Part shown: positions 24,459 through 33,806 of the stretch, one piece after another
Numbering within the stretch: position 1 is the stretch's first letter
Layout: the number at the start of each line of letters is the position of its first letter
Assembly (NCBI GenBank): GCA_963835705.1
Contig: CAWIGR010000014.1
Span: 1-64,000, forward strand
DNA length: 64,000 nucleotides
Direction: 5' to 3'
Source: JACVRW01 sp963835705
GTDB lineage: Bacteria; Actinomycetota; Thermoleophilia; Solirubrobacterales; Thermoleophilaceae
Notes under the pieces: generated by a model
Databases searched by the model: none
What the model was told of the DNA's origin: nothing
What the model saw: only the letters and a program-made list of their open reading frames with translations
Made by a program: the position numbers and the translations under genes

Positions 24459-25583
24459 GTGCGCAGGATCCTCATCGTCGGGTCGACCGGGTCGATCGGA
24501 ACGCAGGCGCTCGACGTGGTCGAGCGAAGTGACGAGCTCGAGGTCACCGGGTTGGCGGCCGCCTCGAGCTGGGAGCTGCTGCTCGAGCAGGCGGGCCGCT
24601 TCGGCGTGGACCGGCTCGCCCTCGCCGATCCCGACGCGGCCGCGCGAGCGGGTGAGCACACCCAGGTCCTGAGCGGGCCCGAGGGGCTCGTGGAGCTGAT
24701 CGTGGAGACCGACTGCGACCTCGTGCTGAACGCCCTGGTCGGGTCCGCCGGGCTCGGGCCCACGGTCGCGGCGCTGGGGGAGGGGATCGACCTCGCGCTC
24801 GCCAACAAGGAGAGCCTGGTGGTGGGCGGCGAGCTGGTCACTGCACTGGCCGAGGCCACGGGCGCCCAGCTGATCCCGGTCGACTCCGAGCATTCGGCCC
24901 TGTTCCAGCTGCTCGCGGGGGAGCGGCCCGGCACGGTCGACCGGCTGGTGCTCACGGCGAGCGGCGGGCCGTTTCGCGGCCGCACCGACCTCGAGGCCGT
25001 GACCGTGGAGGAGGCGCTCGCGCACCCGACCTGGCGGATGGGCGGGAAGATCACGATCGATTCGGCGACGCTGATGAACAAGGGGCTCGAGCTGATCGAG
25101 GCCCACCACCTGTTCGGCGTGCCCTACGAGGCGATCGACGTGGTGGTGCACCCGCAGTCGATCGTGCACGCGCTGGTCCACCTGAACGACGGCGCCTCGC
25201 TGGCCCACCTCGGCTACCCGGACATGCGGGTGCCGATCTCCTACGCGCTCCACCACCCCGAGCGGGCGGACGTGCCGGTGGCCACGCTCGACCTGGTCGA
25301 GCTGGGCTCGCTGACCTTCGAGGCGCCCGACGAGGCCACCTTCGCCTGCCTGCGCCTGGCGCGCGAGGCGGCGCAGGCGGGCGGCACCGCGCCCTGCGTG
25401 CTGAACGCCGCCAACGAGGTGGCGGTGCACGCCTTCCTGCGCGGAGAGCTCTCCTTCACGGGGATCGCGCGGGTGATCGAGTCGACCCTGGCCGAGCTTC
25501 CGGCACGGCCCGTGCGGCACTTCTCGGACCTCTACGCGGCCGACGGCGAGGCGCGCGAGGTGGCGCGGGGGGTGGCCGCATGA
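24459..25583 (+). CDS. dxr: 1-deoxy-D-xylulose 5-phosphate reductoisomerase
   Basis: This 374-residue DXR has the NADPH site RRILIVGSTGSIGTQALDVV, LALANKESLVVGGELV, the metal/substrate site VDSEHSALFQLL, TASGGPFRGR, HPTWRMGGKITIDSATLMNKGLE shown as GGKITIDSATLMNKG, and YPDMRVPISYALHHPER. It makes MEP, the second step of the non-mevalonate isoprenoid pathway, which also feeds UppS. The partner ispG lies 4 kb downstream. Overlaps rseP by 4 nt. Confidence 0.96.
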   Translation: MRRILIVGSTGSIGTQALDVVERSDELEVTGLAAASSWELLLEQAGRFGVDRLALADPDAAARAGEHTQVLSGPEGLVELIVETDCDLVLNALVGSAGLGPTVAALGEGIDLALANKESLVVGGELVTALAEATGAQLIPVDSEHSALFQLLAGERPGTVDRLVLTASGGPFRGRTDLEAVTVEEALAHPTWRMGGKITIDSATLMNKGLELIEAHHLFGVPYEAIDVVVHPQSIVHALVHLNDGASLAHLGYPDMRVPISYALHHPERADVPVATLDLVELGSLTFEAPDEATFACLRLAREAAQAGGTAPCVLNAANEVAVHAFLRGELSFTGIARVIESTLAELPARPVRHFSDLYAADGEAREVARGVAA

Positions 25584-26659
25584 GCTGGCTGCTCGCCTTC
25601 GCCGGCTTCGCGATGCTCGTGATCCTGCACGAGCTGGGCCACTTCTGGGCCGCCAAGGCGGTCGGGATGCGGGTGGAGAAGTTCTCGCTTTTCTTCCCGC
25701 CGACGCTGCTCAGCGTGAAGCGCGGCGAGACCGAGTACGCGATCGGGGCGATCCCGGCGGGCGGCTACGTGAAGATCAGCGGCATGAACCCGTCGGAGGA
25801 CCTCCCCGACGAGGTTCGCACGCGGGCGTACTACTCGCAGCCGGTCTGGAAGCGGATCACGGTGATCGCGGCCGGCCCGCTGATGAACCTGTTGCTGGCT
25901 TTCCTGTTGCTGTTCGTGTTCTTCTTCCTGGTGGGCGCGGAGACCGGGTCGCGCGACGTGGGGGTGATCGAGCGGGGCTATCCCGCGGCCGCCGTCCTGA
26001 AGCCCGGCGACCGCCTGGTCGCGGTCGACGGCGAGCGGGGCACCCCGATCCAGCTGTCGCGCCGGATCGCGACCCACAAGTGCGCCGAGCAGCCGCCGAC
26101 CGAGGGCTGCCGTGCGACGGAGCCCGTCAGCGTGACGGTTGCGCGCGACGGGCGCGAGCGCACGTTCGAGCTGACGCCGATCTACGACCCCGTGGCCGAG
26201 CGCACCCGGCTGGGCTTCGCCTACGCGCCGGGACCGCGCGAGACGCTGCCATTCGGCGAGGCGATCGACACCACCGCCGACCGCTTCTGGTTCATCACCA
26301 AGGCCACGCTCGAGCTGCCGGCCCGCCTGATCGACCCGGAGCAGCGCAAGGAGATCTCAGGGGTGGTCGGCTCCTACGAGGTCACGCGCCAGACGATCCT
26401 CACCGACCTCGAGGAGGTGATCGGCATCCTCGCCATCATCTCGCTGTCGCTGGCGATCGTGAACCTGTTCCCGTTCCTTCCCCTGGACGGGGGACACATC
26501 TTCTGGGCGATCGTGGAGAAGATCAGGCGCAAGCCGGTGCCGTTCAGCGTGATGGAGCGCGCCGGCGTGGTGGGCTTCATGCTGGTGATCCTGATCTTCC
26601 TGGTGGGCCTTTCCAACGACATCGACCGGCTGTCGGGTGAGGGCTTCCAAGTGCGTTAG
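25580..26659 (+). CDS. rseP: Site-2 zinc metalloprotease, RseP family
   Basis: This 359-residue membrane protease has the zinc motif HELGHFWAAK (first helix) and the third ligand in FPFLPLDGGHIFW. The PDZ domain covers about residues 125-215 (GYPAAAVLKPGDRLVAVDG) and has a Cys-containing insertion HKCAEQPPTEGCRA. GGYVKISGM is the membrane-associated loop. It performs intramembrane cleavage, usually of anti-sigma factors or signal peptide remnants. The standard dxr-rseP-ispG order is interrupted here by an acyl-CoA ligase and a minus-strand gene. Confidence 0.94.
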   Translation: MSWLLAFAGFAMLVILHELGHFWAAKAVGMRVEKFSLFFPPTLLSVKRGETEYAIGAIPAGGYVKISGMNPSEDLPDEVRTRAYYSQPVWKRITVIAAGPLMNLLLAFLLLFVFFFLVGAETGSRDVGVIERGYPAAAVLKPGDRLVAVDGERGTPIQLSRRIATHKCAEQPPTEGCRATEPVSVTVARDGRERTFELTPIYDPVAERTRLGFAYAPGPRETLPFGEAIDTTADRFWFITKATLELPARLIDPEQRKEISGVVGSYEVTRQTILTDLEEVIGILAIISLSLAIVNLFPFLPLDGGHIFWAIVEKIRRKPVPFSVMERAGVVGFMLVILIFLVGLSNDIDRLSGEGFQVR

Positions 26660-26662
26660 GTT
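26657..26662 (+). promoter_or_regulatory. -10-like box TAGGTT, leaderless geometry
   Basis: TAGGTT overlaps the rseP stop codon and ends 6 nt before ATG 26669. No Shine-Dalgarno sequence is seen. Confidence 0.4.
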
Positions 26663-26668
26663 TCGCAC

Positions 26669-28405
26669 ATGGAGGCCACCACAGCACCACGTACCACCCG
26701 CCCTGCAGGCCTTGACGCGACCACGGTCGCCGAGGCCTTCCAGCTCACCGCACAGGCCCACCCGGACCGCTGCGCCCTGCGCCTGAAGGACGACGAGCTC
26801 TCCATCTCCTGGGCGGAGTACGCCGACAAGGTGCGGCGCACGGCCGCTGGGTTGGCCGGGCTGGGCCTCGAGCGCGGCGACGCGATGGGCATCATGCTCA
26901 CCAACCGGCCCGAGTTCCACTGGTTCGACTCGGCGGCCCTGCACCTCGGCGCGATTCCGTTCTCGATCTACAACACCTACGCGCCCGAGCAGATCGAGTA
27001 TCAGCTCGAGGACGCCGGGGCTCGTATCGTCGTAACGGAGAAGGCCTTCGCGGACCGCATCAGTGGCGTGGAGCACGTGATCGTCGTGGACGACGGGGGA
27101 GAGGTCGAGTCGCACGCGCCGGACGGCTTCGACTTCGAGGCCGCGTGGCGCGCCGTCGAGCCCGAGGACATCCTCACGCTCATCTACACCTCGGGCACCA
27201 CGGGCCCGCCCAAGGGCGTGCAGCTGACCCACGCGAACCTGATGGCGGGAGTCAACGGCTTCGACCAGGTGATCGCCTTCCCGGACGACGGACGTGTGGT
27301 GTCCTGGCTCCCGATGGCGCACATCGCCGAGCGCGCCTGCTCCCACTACCTGCCGATGCTGCTCGGATTCAGCACCACCTGCTGCCCCGACCCGCGCCAG
27401 GTGGTGGCCTACCTGCCGGAGGTGAAGCCCACCTGGTTCTTCGCCGTGCCGCGAATCTGGGAGAAGCTGAAGGCGGCGATCGAGGCCGGCGTGGCGGCCG
27501 AGCAGGACGCGGCGCGCAAGCAGGCCACCGAGTGGGCGCTCGGCGTGGGGCTGAAGAAGGTGCGGGCCGAGCAGGCCGGCGAGGAGGTGCCGGAGGAGCT
27601 CGCCCAGGAGTACGCCAAGGCGGACGAGCTCGTTCTGTCCAAGATCCGCGCGCGGCTGGGCCTCGACCAGGTGGAGTCGGTGAACGTCGGCGCGGCGCCC
27701 ACGCCGCGCGAGGTGATCGAGTTCTTCCACGCCATCGGCGTTCCGCTGGCCGAGCTGTGGGGCATGTCGGAGACCACCGGCTATGGCGCCTGCAACCCGC
27801 CCGGCAAGATCAGGATCGGCACGGTCGGGCCGCCCGCCCCGAGCGCGGAGATCAGGCTCGCCGAGGACGGCGAGGTGCTGATCCGCGGCGCGTTCGTCAC
27901 GCCCGGGTATCGCAACCAGCCCGACAAGACGCGCGAGGCGCTGGACGACGAGGGCTGGCTGCACACCGGCGACGTGGGCGAGTTCGACGAGGAGGGGTAC
28001 CTGAAGATCGTCGACCGCAAGAAGGAGCTGATCATCAGCGCGGCCGGCAAGAACATGTCGCCCGCGAACATCGAGGCAAAGGTCAAGGCCTCGAGCCCGC
28101 TGATCGGCCAGGCGATCGCGATCGGTGACGGCAAGCCCTACAACGTGGCGCTGATCACGCTGGACCCGGACGTCAGGCCGGGCTTCGTCGAGCAGCACGG
28201 CGAGGACGCGGTCCCGGCCGAGGTGCAGCGCGGCGTGGACGCGGCCAACGAGCATCTCGCCAGGGTCGAGCAGATCAAGAAGCTCAAGATCCTCGACGAG
28301 GAGTGGCAGCCCGGCGGCGACGAGCTCACGCCCACGATGAAGCTGAAGCGCAAGCCGATCCACGAGAAGTACGCCGAGGAGATCGAGGCTCTCTACGCCG
28401 GCTAG
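26669..28405 (+). CDS. AMP-dependent long-chain acyl-CoA ligase
   Basis: This 578-residue ANL-family ligase has the P-loop-like LTLIYTSGTTGPPKGVQLTH, SWLPMAHIAERACSHYLPML, the adenylate motif ELWGMSETTGYGACN, GWLHTGDVGEFDEEGYLKIVDRKKE (as GWLHTGD and IVDRKKELI), and the catalytic Lys in PTMKLKRKPIHEKY. The layout fits long-chain fatty-acid-CoA ligases of the FadD15 type. It activates fatty acids with ATP for lipid synthesis or degradation. Its stop overlaps the convergent DUF559 gene by 4 nt. Confidence 0.92.
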   Translation: MEATTAPRTTRPAGLDATTVAEAFQLTAQAHPDRCALRLKDDELSISWAEYADKVRRTAAGLAGLGLERGDAMGIMLTNRPEFHWFDSAALHLGAIPFSIYNTYAPEQIEYQLEDAGARIVVTEKAFADRISGVEHVIVVDDGGEVESHAPDGFDFEAAWRAVEPEDILTLIYTSGTTGPPKGVQLTHANLMAGVNGFDQVIAFPDDGRVVSWLPMAHIAERACSHYLPMLLGFSTTCCPDPRQVVAYLPEVKPTWFFAVPRIWEKLKAAIEAGVAAEQDAARKQATEWALGVGLKKVRAEQAGEEVPEELAQEYAKADELVLSKIRARLGLDQVESVNVGAAPTPREVIEFFHAIGVPLAELWGMSETTGYGACNPPGKIRIGTVGPPAPSAEIRLAEDGEVLIRGAFVTPGYRNQPDKTREALDDEGWLHTGDVGEFDEEGYLKIVDRKKELIISAAGKNMSPANIEAKVKASSPLIGQAIAIGDGKPYNVALITLDPDVRPGFVEQHGEDAVPAEVQRGVDAANEHLARVEQIKKLKILDEEWQPGGDELTPTMKLKRKPIHEKYAEEIEALYAG

Positions 28406-29307
28406 GCTGCGAGGCGCCTCACGACGGCGGCCAGGGTGTCGCCCACATAAGTGGGCTCGAACTTGACCTGAGCGCGTGTAAAGCGCAGCGGGGTAAGTCC
28501 CGCAGCCGTATGTCGCTGATCCCGTATGCGGTCCCGCGCCTGCTGGGCCGGCGTTCTGTGGTACCGCAGGCCATCCGTCTCGATGACCAGGCCCAGCTCG
28601 GGCCAGTAGAAGTCGACTTTGAATCCGTTCAGGCGAGCGCCCGTCTCAGGCTTGGCTAGCCCGAGTCCCCGAACGATCCGTAGGAAGCGGCGTTCGAGCT
28701 CCGAGTCGGTGAGGGTGAAGGCACGGCGGTCGAGGACCGCACGCAGGGCGCGGACGCCCGGCTCGCCAGTGGCGTCATTCAGCGCCGATCGGAGCTCTTC
28801 GGGGTCGCATAGGTCGAGCTTGTCCGCTTCGTTGATCGCAGCTTCGAGCGGCTCGCGGTCGAGACGGAGGGTGATATCGATCAGGGTGCGGATAGGGCTG
28901 GTGACGGGGATGCCGTGGTGGGAGGTCACCTCGTCCGGCCTTAAGGCCGGCCGGCGGTGGACACTGATCCCCACCGGACGCCGCTTGGCGCCGGTCACCA
29001 CCGAGACCTCCAATTCGCTCGACGCTGGCCGGATTCCCCAGAGCGCCGCCGCGGAGCCGTGGCTCAGGACCGCCGCCGGCCCGCAGGCGAGCACCGCGGC
29101 CATCCAGCGTCCGTACGGCGTGACATGCGGTCGCCCGACCGCATACACCCCCCGGTGCAGAGGGTGGAGGCGCCCGATCGCGATCCGATGGTCGATCCAG
29201 TGTTTGCTGAAGCCGAGGTCGAGCAGCTGTCGCCGGGCCACCACCCAGTGCTGATGCCGCGCCAGGGCCCATAGCGCCCGCACCCGTTGGTCGATTTTCC
29301 TGCCCAT
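28402..29307 (-). CDS. AbiEi-like / DUF559 (Vsr-like endonuclease fold) protein
   Basis: This 301-residue protein has an N-terminal winged-helix like those of AbiEi antitoxins (about residues 5-60: VVARRQLLDLGFSKHWIDHR, then RGVYAVGRP), a middle domain with ALWGIRP and VTSPIRTLIDI, and a C-terminal DUF559 domain. The last has ELERRFLRIV...FKVDFYWPELGLVIETDGLRYH, where E, D and ETD resemble the PD-(D/E)xK site of Vsr. Lone genes of this type are common and multicopy in actinobacteria; no toxin partner is next to it. GC content is visibly lower than in its neighbours, which suggests transfer. The role is unknown. Confidence 0.8.
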   Translation of the reverse strand: MGRKIDQRVRALWALARHQHWVVARRQLLDLGFSKHWIDHRIAIGRLHPLHRGVYAVGRPHVTPYGRWMAAVLACGPAAVLSHGSAAALWGIRPASSELEVSVVTGAKRRPVGISVHRRPALRPDEVTSHHGIPVTSPIRTLIDITLRLDREPLEAAINEADKLDLCDPEELRSALNDATGEPGVRALRAVLDRRAFTLTDSELERRFLRIVRGLGLAKPETGARLNGFKVDFYWPELGLVIETDGLRYHRTPAQQARDRIRDQRHTAAGLTPLRFTRAQVKFEPTYVGDTLAAVVRRLAA

Positions 29308-29373
29308 GACCGGGAGAAGCGACCAAACGCTTCGCTTCCTCCCCCTTATTGCCCACTACCATCAGCGCTGAAG

Positions 29374-30672
29374 GTGGCATCCAGGCGACAGATTGACGTC
29401 GGTGGCGTGAAGATCGGCGGCGGGGCTCCCGTCGCGGTCCAGTCCATGACGAAGACCGAGACCGCCGACTACGACGCCACCATGCGCCAGATCCGCGCGA
29501 TCGCCGAAGCGGGCGGGGACCTCGTCCGCTGCGCCGTGCCGCGTGACGACGACGTGCGGGCGCTCGAGCGGATCGTGCGCGAGTCGCCGATCCCCGTGAT
29601 CGCCGACATCCACTTCAACCACACGCTGGCGCTCAAGGCGATCGACGCCGGCGCCCACTGTGTGCGGATCAACCCCGGCAACATCGGCGGCCACGACAAG
29701 GTCGGCGAGGTGGTGGAGAAGGCGCGGGCGGCGGGCGTGCCGATGCGCATCGGGGTCAACTCCGGCTCCCTGCCCAAGCACCTCCACGAGCTCGAGCGCG
29801 AGAACTCGGTGGAGGCCCTCGTCACCGCCGCCACGGAGCACGTCGAGCTGATGGAGCGGCTTGGGTTCGAGGACTTCAAGGTCTCGATCAAGTCGACCAG
29901 CGTGCCCAACACGATCGCCTCCAACCGGCTGCTCGCCGAGCGGATCGACTACCCGCTCCACCTCGGGATCACCGAGGCGGGCACGAAATGGTCGGGCTCG
30001 CTCAAGTCGGCGGTCGGGCTCGGCACGCTGCTGGCCGACGGCGTGGGGGACACCATCCGCATCTCGCTCTCCACCTTCCACGCGGAGGAGGAGGTCAAGG
30101 TGGCATGGGAGATCCTGAAGGCGCTCAAGCTGCGCGAGCGCGGGCCTGTGCTGATCGCCTGCCCGACCTGCGGGCGGCTCCAGTTCGACATGGACACCGT
30201 GGTGGCTGAGATCGAGGAGCGGCTGCGGGGCTACGACGACCCGATCGAGGTGGCCGTGCTGGGCTGCGCGGTGAACGGGATCGGCGAGGCCTCGCACGCC
30301 GACTTCGGGATCACCGGCGCGAAGAACGAGGGGCTTATCTTCGCCCACGGCAAGCCGCTCCGGAAGGTGCCGCAGGACGACCTGGTGGACGCGCTGTTCG
30401 CCGAGATCGACAAGTCGATCGACCGCGGCCAGGTCGTGGTCGACGAGGGCAAGGCGGCCGAGGGCGCGGCCTGGCTCGAGCGGATCGAGGAGGAGAACGC
30501 CGGCGAGCTGACGCCCGAGCGGATCGCGGCGATGGAGGCCGCCGCCGCCGGCGAGGACGCGCTCGGCGGAAACGGGCAGACGCTGCCGATGGCGGGCGCG
30601 CCCAAGGCGAAGCGGATCACGCTGGACGAAGAGGCCTCGCCGACGGCGGGCCGGCGCTTCACCCGCGCCTGA
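29374..30672 (+). CDS. ispG: 4-hydroxy-3-methylbut-2-enyl-diphosphate synthase
   Basis: This 432-residue iron-sulfur enzyme of the MEP pathway has VQSMTKTETADYDAT, DLVRCAVPRDDDVRAL, VIADIHFNHTLALKAID, GVNSGSLPKHL and SIKSTSVPNTIASNRLL, and the 4Fe-4S cysteines in ACPTCGRLQFD and VLGCAVNGIGEAS. It makes HMBPP from MEcPP. An extra tail of about 55 residues rich in Ala/Glu ends RRFTRA. GTG 29374 gives MASRRQIDVGGVKIGGG; an upstream start at 29287 would add a Pro-rich peptide over a hairpin (GAAGCG/CGCTTC, 29316-29333). A TACCAT at 29357-29362 may be the -10. Confidence 0.95.
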   Translation: MASRRQIDVGGVKIGGGAPVAVQSMTKTETADYDATMRQIRAIAEAGGDLVRCAVPRDDDVRALERIVRESPIPVIADIHFNHTLALKAIDAGAHCVRINPGNIGGHDKVGEVVEKARAAGVPMRIGVNSGSLPKHLHELERENSVEALVTAATEHVELMERLGFEDFKVSIKSTSVPNTIASNRLLAERIDYPLHLGITEAGTKWSGSLKSAVGLGTLLADGVGDTIRISLSTFHAEEEVKVAWEILKALKLRERGPVLIACPTCGRLQFDMDTVVAEIEERLRGYDDPIEVAVLGCAVNGIGEASHADFGITGAKNEGLIFAHGKPLRKVPQDDLVDALFAEIDKSIDRGQVVVDEGKAAEGAAWLERIEEENAGELTPERIAAMEAAAAGEDALGGNGQTLPMAGAPKAKRITLDEEASPTAGRRFTRA

Positions 30673-30675
30673 CGG

Positions 30676-31134
30676 CTACTCCTTCAGGCCCAGCGCTTCC
30701 AGGGCCTCGGCGCGGTCCAGGTACACCTTGCACTGGGTCACCTTCCCGTCCGCGAGCGTCCACACATGGGCCGTGTCCCGCTCGAGGCGGACGCCGCTCA
30801 CGCCACCCTCGGCCACGACGTGCACCAGCGCGACCACGCGGTCGCCGGCATCGAGGTACCGCTCCACCTCGAAGCGCCATTCGCCCCAGATCTCCCTGGT
30901 CTTCGCGGTCCAGCGCTTGAGTCCATCGGGGCCGCGGAAGACCTGCGAGTCGGGGTAGACGGGGGGCAGGTGCAGCTCGAACCGTTCGTGCACCAACTCG
31001 CGCAGCAGCCGATCGGCGGGCCCGTCCGGGGCCTTCCGCAGATCCTCGAGCATCCGATATGAGCCCCGGACGAGCTCGACATTGTGCTCGACCTCCCGGG
31101 GGCGCACCCCGGCGGCATTCTGGTTCGCAAGCAT
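30676..31134 (-). CDS. SnoaL-like domain protein
   Basis: This 152-residue protein has the NTF2-like/SnoaL architecture: an N-terminal helix ENVELVRGSYRMLED (here VEHNVELVRGSYRMLE), LLRELVHERFELHLPP, then sheet strands WRFEVERYLDAGDRVVALVHV, HVWTLADGKVTQCKVYLDRAEALEAL. Family members are cyclases, isomerases or binding proteins; no substrate can be given. ATG 31134 is supported by AGGAGA 9-10 nt upstream. It is convergent with ispG, 3 nt apart. Confidence 0.82.
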   Translation of the reverse strand: MLANQNAAGVRPREVEHNVELVRGSYRMLEDLRKAPDGPADRLLRELVHERFELHLPPVYPDSQVFRGPDGLKRWTAKTREIWGEWRFEVERYLDAGDRVVALVHVVAEGGVSGVRLERDTAHVWTLADGKVTQCKVYLDRAEALEALGLKE

Positions 31135-31230
31135 CACGTCGGTTCTCCTGACCAGCAGTATTCCTGCCGGTCTGGCGGAATGCGGTAGGGCCACCCGTAC
31201 TTCGGAGACCGACCTCCCCCCGGGGGGAGG

Positions 31231-32046
31231 CTACGCGGCTTGTGAGGTCTGGCTGTTCACAGACAGCCTGCGCTCGGCCTTGCGCGCGTACATGCGCCGA
31301 TCGGCCAGCTGCAGCGCCTCCGTGGCGGTGCGCGCCTCGGCCGGCGCGAGCACGGCGCCGTGCGAGGCCGTTATGTCGAAGCCCTCGCCCTGCTCGCTGA
31401 GCGCCGCCGCGCCGGCGAGCGCCAGCGGCTCGACGCCGTCGGGGGCCGGTCGCGACAGCACGCAGAACTCGTCGCCCCCGAGCCGGTAGGCCCGGCCGTG
31501 GCCGGCCACGGCGTCGGCCAGCCGCAGCCCCAGCCGCGCCAGCAGTTCGTCCCCGGCCGGGTGGCCGAAGGCGTCGTTGTACTCCTTGAAGCCGTCCAGG
31601 TCGAACAGGACGATCGCCCGTGGCTCGCCCGCCGTCGCCAACGCCAGCTCGCCGGCCAGGTCGTCCATCAGGCTGCGACGGTTCCGCAGCCCCGTCAGCA
31701 GGTCCGTGCGCGACTCCTCGTGGATGCGCGAGATCATGCGCTGGTTCTCCGCGAACAGCAGCGCGGTGCGCACCACCACGAGCAGGAGCGCCGCCGAGGC
31801 GAGGACGAGGCTGACGTCGTTCAGGCGGTCGAAGTGGTCGTAGGTGAGCAGGCCGACGCACGCCAGGCCGCTGGCGAACGGCACCAGCGGCCCGAGCACC
31901 GCCCAGCGCTCCGGGCCCCAGTGGGTGAGGCCGACGACCCCCACCACAAGGCCGAACAGGAGCAGGTCGCCGGGGGGATACGGCATGGCGAAGCCGAGCG
32001 CCGCCGCGGTCAGAGCGCCGATGAGCCCGTCGAACAGGAGCCGCAT
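31231..32046 (-). CDS. Membrane-bound GGDEF protein, probable diguanylate cyclase
   Basis: This 271-residue protein has four or five N-terminal membrane helices (about 5-100: LLFDGLIGALTAAALGF, DLLLFGLVVGVVGL and so on), a short coiled linker FAENQRMISRIHEESRTD, and a GGDEF domain with DLLTGLRNRRSLMDDL, IVLFDLDGFKEYND and the intact GGDEF active site in YRLGGDEFCVL. It should make c-di-GMP from two GTP. No RxxD inhibitory site precedes GGDEF. It lies 2.4 kb from an RsiG-like gene, whose family senses c-di-GMP. It is divergent from proS. Confidence 0.88.
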   Translation of the reverse strand: MRLLFDGLIGALTAAALGFAMPYPPGDLLLFGLVVGVVGLTHWGPERWAVLGPLVPFASGLACVGLLTYDHFDRLNDVSLVLASAALLLVVVRTALLFAENQRMISRIHEESRTDLLTGLRNRRSLMDDLAGELALATAGEPRAIVLFDLDGFKEYNDAFGHPAGDELLARLGLRLADAVAGHGRAYRLGGDEFCVLSRPAPDGVEPLALAGAAALSEQGEGFDITASHGAVLAPAEARTATEALQLADRRMYARKAERRLSVNSQTSQAA

Positions 32047-32093
32047 GCTGTCTAGATCGGCGCTTTCGGCCCGGAAAGTGAGCTTTTCGGGGA

Positions 32094-32099
32094 TATAGT
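32094..32099 (+). promoter_or_regulatory. -10 box TATAGT before proS
   Basis: TATAGT ends 9 nt before GTG 32109 and there is no Shine-Dalgarno sequence, consistent with a leaderless proS mRNA. No convincing -35. Confidence 0.5.
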
Positions 32100-32108
32100 C
32101 GCCCCCTC

Positions 32109-33806
32109 GTGACGCGGCTTTCCCGCTATTTCCTCCCAACCACCCGCGAGGCGCCCGCCGACGCCGAGGCGGTCTCGCACCGCCTGATCGTGCGGGCGGG
32201 GCTCGCGCGCCAGGTCGGCGCCGGCATGTGGACGTGGCTGCCGGCGGGCTGGCGGGCCCACCGCAAGGTCGAGCAGATCGTTCGCGAGGAGCTCGACGCG
32301 ATCGGCGCGATGGAGATGCTGATGCCGGTGATCCAGCCCGCCGAGCTGTGGAAGCGCAGCGGCCGCTACGACATCGACGAGGTGTTCAAGCTCGTGGACC
32401 GGCGCGGCGCCGACCTCGTGCTCGCCCTGACTCACGAGGAAAACCTCACCTTCCACATCGCCCGCGAGGTGCGCTCGTACCGCGACCTGCCCAAGATCCT
32501 GTACCACTTCCAGACCAAGGAGCGCGACGAGGCGCGCCCGCGGGCGGGCGTCCTGCGGACCCGCGAGTTCATCATGAAGGACTCGTACTCGTTCGACGTC
32601 GACGCGGAGGGCCTCGAGCGCTCGTACCAGCTCCACATCGAGGCCTACGACCGGATCTTCGACCGCAGCGGGCTCGAGTGGTACCGGGTGGAGTCCGACG
32701 TCGGCACGATGGGCGGTTTCGGCGCCCACGAGTACATGGCGCCGTGTGGGGCGGGCGAGAACGACGTGGCGCTGTCCTCCGCCGGCTACGCGGCCAACGT
32801 GGAGGTGGCCAGCGCGACCCCGAAGCGCGTGGACGGGCTGCCGGGGCCGCTCGACGCGCCCGAGCGCGTGGAGACCCCCGGCGCGACCACGGTCGAGGAC
32901 GTGGCTCGCCTGCTCGGGGTTCCGTCCGGCGCCGTGATCAAGGCGATGCCCGTGGTGGCTGACGGCCGCGGCCCGGTGCTGGTGCTGGTGCGAGGCGACC
33001 ATCGCCTCAACGAGATCAAGCTGCAGAACGCGCTTGGCTCGCCCGCGCGGCCCGCCGAGCCCGACGAGGTGCGCTCGATCTTCAAGGCCGAGCCCGGCTT
33101 CATCGGACCCGTGGGCGCGCCGGTCGAAGTACTCGCCGACGAGGCCCTGCGGGGCCTGCACGGGCTCGTCACGGGCGGCAACGAGCACGATCTACACCTG
33201 CGCGGCGTGGAGCCCGGCCGCGACTTCGAGCCGAGCTGGGGGGACGTGCGGCGCGTCGAGGAGGGCGACACCTGCCCGGACGGGGCCCCCCTCAGGATCG
33301 AGCCGGCGATCGAGGTGGGCAACATCTTCAAGCTCGGCACGCGCTACTCGGAGCCCCTCGGCGCCCGCTATCTCGACGAGGAGGGCAAGGAGCAGCTCAT
33401 ATGGATGGGCTCGTACGGAATCGGGCCGGCCCGCATCGTGGCGGCCGCGATCGAGCAGTACGCCGACGAGCAGGGCATCTCGTGGCCGCGCGCGGTCGCC
33501 CCCTTCGACGTCGAGCTGGTCACCCTGGGCAAGCAGGGGGAGGAGGCGCGCGAGGTGGCGGACCGGCTCTACGGCGAGCTTCGCGACCTGGGCCTCGACG
33601 TGCTCTACGACGACCGCGACGGCAGCGCGGGGCAGAAGTTCGCCGACGCCGAGCTGCTGGGCTGCCCGCTCCGCCTCACCATCGGCAAGAGAGGCCTCGA
33701 GGCCGGTGAGGTGGACGCGCAGATCCGGCGCGCCCAGGAGAAGCGCTCGCTGCCGCTCGAGGGCGCCGCCACGGCGGCTGCGGAGCTTTGGGCAAGCCTC
33801 CCCTGA
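32109..33806 (+). CDS. proS: Prolyl-tRNA synthetase (bacterial type with INS editing domain)
   Basis: This 565-residue class II synthetase has motif 1 in AGMWTWLPAGWRAHRKVEQI, motif 2 in FQTKERDEARPRAGVLRTREF, the activation loop SYSFDVDAEGL, the INS (YbaK-like) editing domain at about residues 225-390 (ATTVEDVARLLGV, VLVRGDHRLNEIK, PGFIGPVGAP), motif 3 in WMGSYGIGPARIVAAAIEQ, and the anticodon domain at the C-terminus. It charges tRNA-Pro and can edit Ala-tRNA-Pro. GTG start; the 3' end overlaps pgsA by 19 nt. Confidence 0.96.
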   Translation: MTRLSRYFLPTTREAPADAEAVSHRLIVRAGLARQVGAGMWTWLPAGWRAHRKVEQIVREELDAIGAMEMLMPVIQPAELWKRSGRYDIDEVFKLVDRRGADLVLALTHEENLTFHIAREVRSYRDLPKILYHFQTKERDEARPRAGVLRTREFIMKDSYSFDVDAEGLERSYQLHIEAYDRIFDRSGLEWYRVESDVGTMGGFGAHEYMAPCGAGENDVALSSAGYAANVEVASATPKRVDGLPGPLDAPERVETPGATTVEDVARLLGVPSGAVIKAMPVVADGRGPVLVLVRGDHRLNEIKLQNALGSPARPAEPDEVRSIFKAEPGFIGPVGAPVEVLADEALRGLHGLVTGGNEHDLHLRGVEPGRDFEPSWGDVRRVEEGDTCPDGAPLRIEPAIEVGNIFKLGTRYSEPLGARYLDEEGKEQLIWMGSYGIGPARIVAAAIEQYADEQGISWPRAVAPFDVELVTLGKQGEEAREVADRLYGELRDLGLDVLYDDRDGSAGQKFADAELLGCPLRLTIGKRGLEAGEVDAQIRRAQEKRSLPLEGAATAAAELWASLP